64,000 nt of DNA from positions 8,183,882 to 8,247,881 of the forward strand of contig OV121088.1 in NCBI GenBank assembly GCA_921293015.1. Direction: 5' to 3'. This document shows, one piece after another, positions 56,835-64,000 of this stretch (position 1 is the stretch's first letter; each line of letters begins with the position of its first letter). The translations under genes and the position numbers were made by a program. The stretch is from Phorcus lineatus (lineage: Eukaryota; Mollusca; Gastropoda; Trochida; Trochidae). The notes beneath the pieces are model-generated. The model saw only the letters and a program-made list of their open reading frames with translations, was not told the origin of the DNA and searched no databases.

Positions 56835-57908
56835 ATGTTTAAACAATCTTCAAGAATTCAAGTAGGTTTATGTTCTTTGTCGTCACTACCATTTCATTTC
56901 AATATAACGTTATGAATTACTTAAAAATATGGAAATTTATGCTCTTTCCTCTTTTTTGAAGTAAATTCACAAAATTCGTATAATGCTATAATTGTGTTCG
57001 GATTCTTCGTTTGCCAATATTTGGATTCCGTGATATTTTTCTGAAACTATATAAGGGAAACCAGAGTGATATGAGTTTAACTATCAACGTGTTAATGACA
57101 TCGAGATTGACAGTTTTGTAGTATTGTCTCTTAATTATATATTTACATTACTCCGAAATGGTATTAACGGTGTCGTGGCATTAAAATACATCTGAGTTAT
57201 TTTCTTGTTGGAGATTATCATCTAAATCCTAATCGTGTAAGTAATAAGCAAATATGACGATGCCATCAACGTCGTATTTCTAAAAGTGCAAGTCAGTTGA
57301 ACTTGTTTTAATCAGTGATTTGAGCTATTATTTCAAGATTAAGGTAAACACAGGCTTTGTATTGGTACAAATAGTTATAATTTGTTCAAGGTCTCTTTGA
57401 AATGAATGTCATTGGCGACATTTGTATCAAGCGAAATGAAGGATAAGGATGTAGTGAATTATATATAAAACGGAGTGGTACCAGCTTGAGCAAATTAGAA
57501 ACTTTCTATAAAACATCTGAAATTAGTTCCAATAGATTCGAGGACATATGTTTTGTATAGTGTTTGATTTAGTTGGTTTTTCTGTTTTTAAGTGAACCGG
57601 AACGTTTTCTTTCGTTTTTCAATGTTTTAATATATAAGAGTAATTAATGTATGTTTGATTTATCAAGCAATGAGAGATATAAATCATATCAAGCGCCATA
57701 AAATATCCGGTTTGAACAATGTGTGAAAGGGAACTAACTCTAAACAAAGGGAAGTTACTCTCTGCGTCTATACAAAACATGTTTTGAGCGATGAAAATGC
57801 AATGACTATCAAAAAGGTCACATTTCTCTTGTTAATAGTGTGCGGGCTTACCGTGGCTATTGGAGATGGAAGTAAAAGAAGTAAGTTTACGCATACGTTT
57901 GACGATGA
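56835..57908. other. 5' region of the Ginger1-like element
   Basis: About 1 kb with no conserved ORF. At 57802-57880 a short frame MTIKKVTFLLLIVCGLTVAI with a following 'gtaagt' donor looks like a signal-peptide exon (phase 1 out) but has no supporting context. The transposon promoter and any 5' exon probably lie here. Confidence 0.4.
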
Positions 57909-59219
57909 AACCTACGGAAGTTAACAATTGTAAAACTGTTACAAGGTAAATTCAACGTCCCAGTTTCCGACAGATCACTTTGCCAACGAAATGCTCTTGT
58001 TAGATTTTGGCGCAGGCGAGCCGATTTTACGCTTGGCCCCGAGTCGATCCCAACTTTGTACTTTTGTGGGAAAAGGGTAATTAAACGCTCAGAAATTTCA
58101 AATGTTGTGAAGAAAACATTTTGTTGTCTGAAATCAGCAGGTTACAAGAAAATATGGCACCAGACGACAGACTTAGTTGCTGGTTTAACAGAAACCGTTA
58201 TTCGCTCAGAACTCTCGAGCCGAAAACGTTATGCAATTCACAGAGCTAGATTCGACAATAAACCTATGATTCAACCTGTACGAGTCCGAAATGTCCATGA
58301 CCAACACCAAGTAGACCTAATTGACTTCAGTAAATGTTCGGTTTTTTTGGAAAGGGAAGGAATATAAATACATCATGTCACTTATAAATGTATTCAGCCG
58401 CTATGTTTGGTTAATCCCTCTGAAAAAAAGTCTAGTGGCGAAGTTGCACGGCATTTGTGTCGGATTTATGAACAGTACGGTCCCCCAAAACGATTACAAA
58501 TGGATCAAGGAGTCGAATTTAAGGGAAGAGTTAATGACATGTGTCGTATTTTCAAGATTAACACTATCAGGAGTAGACCTTATCATCCGCAAAGTCAAGG
58601 CAAAGTCGAAAGATCACATAGACAGCTAAAACGCAAAATCAGTTATGACTTTCTTGCCATGGGAAATAAAGGTGTCAATTGGGCATCGCAACTGAATAAA
58701 TATGCACGAATACTCAACATGGAAAAAAAGGAAAGTCTCGGTTGGCAGTGTCCTTTTCATGTGTACTTTGGCCGAAAATCAAACTATGATGTTACCATTG
58801 AAACTAACAATACAAATGAATACGATTTCAACATAGACAACACATCCATAAACGATAGACTTGAACATCAAACTAATGCAAACGAAATTCGAATGAAAGC
58901 TCGAAAAGCAACAAGGCGTGTAGATCAGCAGACAATAAACAAACGGCGGCGTCTTCAAAAGATACCAGTATATAAAATAGGCGATGAAGTAGTTATTAGG
59001 TATGGCAATGTACGTGGAAGGCGAAAGGCGAGATATAAATATATATTTCGAGCTGAAATTTTATCCCGTAACATTAGAACATCCACGTATCAGGTGCGAT
59101 TTAGACACCCAGTAGACGGACAAAAGTCGGAGTGGATCGCTGTCGAAAACATTTCTAGTGTTGTACCACCAAAAGACATGAATTCACGGAACCGAATGCT
59201 TCGTAGGCTTCACAAATAG
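57909..59219 (+). pseudogene. Ginger-type integrase/transposase, two frameshifts
   Basis: The frame is open from 57909 with no obvious Met start, so an upstream exon is possible. The core has Asp1 in HQVDLIDF (codon 58314), then VFSRYVWLIPL, Asp2 in QMDQGVEF (58503) and Glu in YHPQSQGKVERSHRQLK (58608), 35 codons after Asp2. This is the D,D-35-E core of gypsy/retroviral-type integrases. A basic region and a GPY/F-like SH3 barrel follow (PVYKIGDEVVIRYGNVRGRR to STYQVRFRHP, SEWIAVENIS). Frame changes lie at a T7 run (58342-58348) and an A7 run (58423-58429) and compensate each other, so either decay or homopolymer sequencing error is possible. It ends at TAG 59217-59219. Confidence 0.85.
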
Positions 59220-60299
59220 AAGTATCAGATACCCCTGACTCTTAACGTTTCAAACTTTCCAGAACACAACATTATCTATAACCCTGCGGGAAATGGCAAT
59301 TGCCAATTGGCTGTGTTATGTTACTTCCTTGCCAAATTTGGTATACATAGATCGGAACAAGCTCTAAGAAAAGAAATAATAAAGCACATAATTGAAAATC
59401 CAAACAATATAGAAGGACATCCACTTGAACTTTTCGTTGGGCAAGCCTGGGACAGTTATATCGCAGAAATGTCCAACGATGGAACATTTGGAGACCATGT
59501 TACCCTACAGGCTGCTGCAGAACTTTTTAATCTACAAATAACCGTTTTCTCCACCCTTGGATCACATGCAACAACCGTAATAACACCAACTCACAGCGTT
59601 TCAATACACACCATTGCTGTTGGACACTATGCAGAACAAGAGGGTGAACATTATGTTGCTTTGAGTTCTTATTCGGATGGATATCACGCTGAGGGGAGCA
59701 ATGATAACGGTGTTCAGCCGAACAATGAAGAAGTAGACAGTGATGAACCCCATGGTGAACAAGAAAACAATAAAGGTCCAGAAGAGGATGACAACGAGCA
59801 CAAACCAGAAGAAAGCGATGAATCCAAGGAAGCAAACAACGACGGTGAAAGAGAGGAGACATATGAGAATTGCGACGCGCCCGAGAAGAAACAAAGTAAC
59901 ACAAACCCGAACTATAACTATGTTCATACGAACCAACCTCATATGTTTGATATCCCGGAAGAAATACTTCGCAACATCATACGTTTTGCACTTATTTCGG
60001 CCTCAGCTGTATCTGCAAGAATGTTCCTTGAAACGTTTAGTTCCTTTTTGCTGGTCTCCCGCTCCTTCAGAGAGATTACAAAAACACTGAAAGTTAAAAA
60101 ACCAAGGATTTATTGCCCATTACAGCAGTTGCCTTATATTGTCAGTGTTCGAAGGCTCATAAAAATGTATGGTAGAGGAAGCGGAGTTGCGTTGGAGCTG
60201 AAAAGGTTGATAAGCCATAAGAAATGGATTAATGCATGGTTGAGTCTCGACTACAATGGTCTGGGCTGGTATACAATAAAAAACATATTTTGGAAATAA
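59220..60299 (+). CDS. OTU-like cysteine protease with acidic linker and F-box-like C-terminus
   Basis: In the same frame as the transposase, starting right after its TAG; there is no ATG before the active site. Motifs: NPAGNGNCQLAVLCYFL with the catalytic Cys at 59301-59303 (the usual Asp of DGNC is Asn here), WDSYIAEMSNDGTFGDHVTL, AELFNLQITVF, and EGEHYVALS with the catalytic His at 59649-59651. OTU proteins remove ubiquitin or cut ubiquitin-like chains. An acidic low-complexity linker (about 59690-59900) leads to FDIPEEILRNIIRFAL...FSSFLLVSRSFREITKTL (59946-60095), which has the Pro-x-Glu/Leu and Val-Ser-Arg pattern of an F-box, and a basic C-terminal region. AATAAA follows at 60344. Probably part of one transposase-OTU polyprotein. 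Confidence 0.75.
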   Translation, partial: KYQIPLTLNVSNFPEHNIIYNPAGNGNCQLAVLCYFLAKFGIHRSEQALRKEIIKHIIENPNNIEGHPLELFVGQAWDSYIAEMSNDGTFGDHVTLQAAAELFNLQITVFSTLGSHATTVITPTHSVSIHTIAVGHYAEQEGEHYVALSSYSDGYHAEGSNDNGVQPNNEEVDSDEPHGEQENNKGPEEDDNEHKPEESDESKEANNDGEREETYENCDAPEKKQSNTNPNYNYVHTNQPHMFDIPEEILRNIIRFALISASAVSARMFLETFSSFLLVSRSFREITKTLKVKKPRIYCPLQQLPYIVSVRRLIKMYGRGSGVALELKRLISHKKWINAWLSLDYNGLGWYTIKNIFWK

Positions 60300-60343
60300 T
60301 GTCAAACTTAATTTTGTAGAACTAATATCATCTAAACTTTGGC

Positions 60344-60349
60344 AATAAA
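60344..60349 (+). promoter_or_regulatory. Polyadenylation signal AATAAA for the transposon gene
   Basis: The first AATAAA after the stop at 60297-60299, 45 bases downstream. Confidence 0.5.
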
Positions 60350-61984
60350 AACAGGTTTTCTTATATGAAATGATTTAAAAAGTGCACACTTCACTTCAAT
60401 AGTATAATGGATAGCATAAACAATGTAGACATCAAGATTGTTTCTAGTTCATTATGCTGTTCCTGGTAAAACTGTTTGTCAATACGACTATGCAAGTACC
60501 AAAATAAAACTGTGGAAAAGTTTAAAGAAAAACAGCATTATTTGAGAAAAAATGTTAAGGTCTGGGTTTTTTTAGTAGTGCCATGCGTGAAGGTTATCCA
60601 GTCATTATGGCACAAATGATTACCATGAAAAAATGACTGAATATAAAAAAGCTATTTAAAAACTTTATCAACTTTAAGTCCAAATATTTCTATTATATAC
60701 TGAATTCAAAACAGAGTGATGGTTGATTATTTCGTGCACAATGTGTATTTGTGTTTAAAGCCCAGAGTTTTCTTGACAAAGTTCTTGTTACTATGATACT
60801 CTAATGCCTTCTGTTGTTCACAAATAGTTAGATTGTTAGAGCTAACAAATATATGTTTGCATTTTACATTGTTAATTTGGCAATGATGAGATTCCTCGAT
60901 TTTAGAAAGATTGTATTATTATTTTCTTAAATTATCTGTTGTTTACAGGATTTAACACAGCGCAAAATTGACTCCGTAATCTTTGTCTTTACATGTGGTG
61001 GAAAGGAAGGGGGCTTGAGCTCACAAAGCACTCTTGTCATACTTTATTTTCTTTAAACTTAATGTATCAAACAGTTTATTTCAAAGGTGAATTTGTATGA
61101 CCTTGCTAATCAGAGGTTGACAGCACAATATGTCCAAGAATATTATTCAAAACAATTATGTTCCAACTATTTATCAAACTTTATCCAAGTGACACATTTA
61201 GTCATGTGAGGGATATTATAGATGCTCATTTGTGATATATCAACATGCTATGATTCATTAGTTACTTTTCTGTATCGCTGATGTCGGTTGGTAAATCAGT
61301 TACCGTTGACAAGTAAAAGTGAACTATGTGAGAGCCGTGTCATTGATAGTCGTTATCAGTATACTTGCATATGGCGGGTAAACACTTTTTAATTTAAAAG
61401 GTTAAAATACGGTTCGATTTTGACATAAGGACTCAACTTTGTTTGTCATAATTAGTGATAAAATATCATGTTTCACTTACAATAGTTTTAATTCGTTCGT
61501 ATATACCCGAAGGTCCGGGGATTTATTTAGCACCTTTCACCTTAAAACGTTTTACAATGTTTATTTGTGGTTTTCGTTGTTAGCTTAGTGACATGCCAAC
61601 TAGCAGCAAGTGTCAGTAACATCGTATCTATGCTTTCACGTTTTGAAGTTTTGTTATCTTAAATGGCATACGTTATATATAAAAATATCAGAAACATGTT
61701 TATGTTCTTTAACGAGGTCCTTTATTCTTTATTTATGCTAAATATCGACACAATATTCTAAATGATTCCTATTTGTTTTGATTTTGAATAAACATGTATC
61801 ATCGATTTTCGTTTCATTTGTTCATAGAGTCTTGAATTCTTTAAAACCCATTACCCATACATGAAATCGGTAATCACAATAGTTTAAAAAGTAATTGAAT
61901 ATGTTTATTGTTATACGTTTACAATGATGCTATTCTTATACACAAGACATTCATTGTAAAACAAAAACCATAATTTCATAATCT
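60350..61984. other. Non-coding 3' part of the Ginger1-like element
   Basis: AT-rich, no ORF recognised. Confidence 0.45.
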
Positions 61985-62950
61985 CCCTGGACTCTGATGC
62001 ACTTTATCTATGAGAAAGTCTATGCCCTTGCGGGGGCAATTTTCTGTCTGACCCTTGAGCCATGCCTCAATACTGCTTTGAGATCATCATCGCCAAATCG
62101 TTCACCACGCAAGAGTGATTTTAAATTGAAAAACAGGTAGAAGGCGCGATACGACTCTCGTGACGACTCTCATGAAGAAGCATAACTCCAGCAGTCAACA
62201 TGTCGCGCCCCTTATTCTTGAATGCCGCTCTCAGTTGCTACAAGTCGGTGTAGTAGACCCCTGTTATTGCTGTTCAGGTGGTTTATGATCTATAATTATC
62301 ACGCCCCCTGAATCCAAGAAAATGGCCGCCTTGATCTTGCTTGCAGAAGGCTGACTTCTAAAGGTCTTAGGTGCAGGAAATTAGTGATGCATTTATCGCA
62401 TGAATTCTAGCTTGGTGTCAGAATCCCAGTGATGAATCCATGTGTCATTCCCTGTAACCAGACGGGTATGAATGTTATCGGGTATCAACATTGTAGATGC
62501 CCAAGAGCTCACGATTGGATTCAACTCTCTGGTGTCCATATTGTGCATTTAAGTTTTGTGTCACCCATCTTGCAGACACCTTTGAGATGTGCAAGTGTTC
62601 ATGAAGTATGGTGCAATCACTTACATGAGAAATGTCACACTCCGAAAATATCTCGTCCCCCTTAAATCTACGTTCGGACATGATTAAGCCATGCACCCGC
62701 GCAACCATATCATCTGTATTGGTTTCAACAGGCCTTCCTGACCGTGGGTCATCGTCGAAGGAGCTGCCACCCCGCTTAAACTCTGCTGACCATTTAACAA
62801 CAGTAGATTATTGAGGGGCTTTTTCCCCATAAACACTGGTTGTAAGTGTATGTATTTCGGTCGCTTTCAACCCTTCTTTCGTGAGAAATTTGATAACCGC
62901 ACGATGCTCAGTTTTAGAACTTATTAGTTATTTATGTCTGTAAACTATTT
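61985..62950 (-). pseudogene. Mariner-family transposase remnant nested in the Ginger1-like element
   Basis: Read from about 62940 down the minus strand: HRAVIKFLTKEGLKATEIH, then VVKWSAEFKRGGSSFDDDPR and SGRPVETNTDDMVARVHGLI (the helix-turn-helix and linker of mariner). Next are CTILHEHLHISKVSARWVTQ (the conserved block before the first Asp) and TWIHHWDSDTK-like sequence. Later pieces are scrambled. Stops, shifts and deletions make it inactive. I did not find clear mariner TIRs. Its insertion lies between the OTU gene and the right TIR. Confidence 0.8.
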
Positions 62951-63548
62951 CACTCATGACATCAACGTTGATATCTTCAGGGGTCTATTAATACTTACTT
63001 CTATGTACCTCAATGAACCTATGGTTTTCCCGTCGCATGTACCTAAACGAAATAAACTTATTTAAAACGAAAATATTTAAATTCATGTTTCATTATTTTA
63101 TTAATAAACAATGTATGCTTTACTTAAACACTAAAAACGTTCAACTCAACTTATATTGACAAAATGAAATCTTAGGTTCTTATCCAACTGCTATTTTGAA
63201 TGAAATATTTTACAAATGGCAATGTACCACGTATTGCTAAATTCCCACGTACTCCGATTACCATATAATTCGAACGCTTTATATTCTTCGGTGTTGAATG
63301 GAAAATAAACTGCCGTGGAGTAGCCGTTTGATAATATGTTTATAACACTGAATCGATAAACACTGTATTGGTTTAAAAATTCCCTATGAACATGCCGACA
63401 ACGTTCTGTTTTTGATAAACGGATTCCCAAAATCGATGATTTGATCTACATATAAAAATGTTGAAATAAGAGTAAATATCAGCGCTTATATTAACAGAGC
63501 TTATCTCAAGTTCTAAATTTTAATATGAAAATTACCCTTTGTACTACG
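62951..63548. other. Non-coding DNA before the right TIR
   Basis: No feature recognised. Confidence 0.45.
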
Positions 63549-63755
63549 ATTATTACAATTTACGTAAATAATTATTACATTTTACCGCAAGCAAACGTTA
63601 TTGCAATTTACGTCAATTTTTTTTACAATTTGCGTATTACAATTTACGTCAAGTTTTATTACAATTTACGTTTTTATTACAATTTACGTCAAGTTTTATT
63701 ACAAATTGCTGCAATTATTACATTTCGCGTTTTTATTACAATTTACGTCGTAACA
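63549..63755 (-). repeat. Right TIR of the Ginger1-like element
   Basis: 'ttacaatttacgtcaagttt'-type units in inverse order to the left TIR, ending CGTCGTAACA. Confidence 0.9.
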
Positions 63756-63760
63756 ACCCG
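63756..63760 (+). other. Target-site duplication, right (ACCCG)
   Basis: Matches 56626-56630. Confidence 0.85.
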
Positions 63761-63790
63761 CTATGAACTTGCCCAAGCCTTTAGAAAGGA

Positions 63791-64000
63791 ATGGCAGAAA
63801 TACCAGACCGTGTCATCCTGCGTCTTATATTAGCACGACGGCATGCTTCGACGGTTGTGGTTCTTGTAGCTAGATTACAAGATAGAGAAATAAAACTTCT
63901 GATTGCGATTATTGTGTTCGTCCTCATGATTGAATTTGCTACGAGGATTTTATTAACTTCTGATCATCAATGCTGTCACTTGAAAGACATCAAATTGTGA
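63791..64000 (+). CDS. Short ORF with one predicted membrane helix, right of the transposon
   Basis: A complete 69-codon ORF from ATG 63791 (context ggaATGg) to TGA at the window edge. It begins MAEIPDRVILRLILARRHAS and contains a hydrophobic stretch (KLLIAIIVFVLMIEFA) long enough to span a membrane. The Arg-rich N-terminus precedes the helix. I recognise no family. It may be a chance ORF or the first exon of something extending to the right; the transposon inserted 36 bases upstream of its ATG. Confidence 0.25.
   Translation: MAEIPDRVILRLILARRHASTVVVLVARLQDREIKLLIAIIVFVLMIEFATRILLTSDHQCCHLKDIKL

Larger units (their letters stand above)
56631..63755 (+). mobile_element. Ginger1-like DNA transposon, 7125 bp, complete ends
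   Basis: Long TIRs (56631-56834 and 63549-63755), termini TGTTACGACG and CGTCGTAACA, and a 5-bp target duplication. It contains a gypsy-integrase-type transposase and an OTU-like protease on the plus strand, plus a nested mariner on the minus strand. Long TIRs starting TG, a short target duplication and an integrase with OTU partner are, as I recall the family, features of Ginger1 elements. The element is somewhat decayed (two frameshifts), but its insertion is well defined: the empty site can be reconstructed from the flanks. Confidence 0.85.

Noticed and set aside
59527-60090. Overlapping ORFs in other frames of the OTU gene
   Set aside because: Shadows of the acidic linker's low-complexity sequence; no recognisable domains.

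Overview
The window looks like an intron-rich, AT-rich animal genome, most likely a mollusc or another lophotrochozoan. The grounds are short coding exons bounded by GT/AG sites, a C-type-lectin plus PAN-like secreted protein gene, tRNA-derived SINEs with the tail 'ggcgttaaacccc', and a dense mixture of degraded DIRS, LINE, Penelope, Tc1/mariner and Ginger-type elements and MITEs. There are no operons, Shine-Dalgarno sites or rRNA/tRNA genes. Nothing supports a bacterial or viral origin.

Layout: 1-1436 is the 3' end of a DIRS-superfamily (tyrosine-recombinase) retrotransposon. About 1969-14000 (+) holds the only convincing host gene. It has a series of 30- or 36-nt exons, all phase 1-1, then a C-type lectin domain (CTLD) in two exons (8348-8510, 9177-9394), a PAN/apple-like exon (13494-13739) and a terminal exon with the stop codon (13879-14000). 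All junction phases agree. Its introns carry a SINE, three MITE families, a 24-bp minisatellite and a dead Tc1 transposase. One short exon is broken by a MITE, one duplicated short exon has lost its splice sites, and a partial CTLD exon copy has a stop at a conserved Trp.

14-56 kb is mostly intron or intergenic DNA filled with repeats. It contains a Tc1 remnant and a CR1/L2-like LINE (19-21.4 kb), an XPG/PIN-like ORF with a Cys-rich tail between two 136-bp direct repeats (25.6-27.0 kb), three MITE families with clear ends (two with good target-site duplications), an inverted pair of about 0.8-kb elements (33.7-35.7 kb), the 3' end of a Ginger/KRBA2-like integrase element with palindromic subterminal repeats (36.1-37.1 kb), an orphan Penelope GIY-YIG domain (44.6-44.9 kb) and minus-strand LINE pieces (45-48.4 kb).

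56631-63755 is the most interesting unit. It is a 7.1-kb DNA transposon with about 205-bp terminal inverted repeats made of tandem 'cgtaaattgtaataaaa' motifs, ends TGTTACGACG...CGTCGTAACA, and a perfect 5-bp target duplication (ACCCG). It encodes a gypsy-integrase-like DDE transposase followed, after one in-frame TAG, by an OTU-like cysteine protease. The OTU is joined through an acidic linker to an F-box-like C-terminus. A decayed mariner lies nested inside. This resembles the Ginger1 group; the F-box-like extension and the TAG junction are the parts I would check first.
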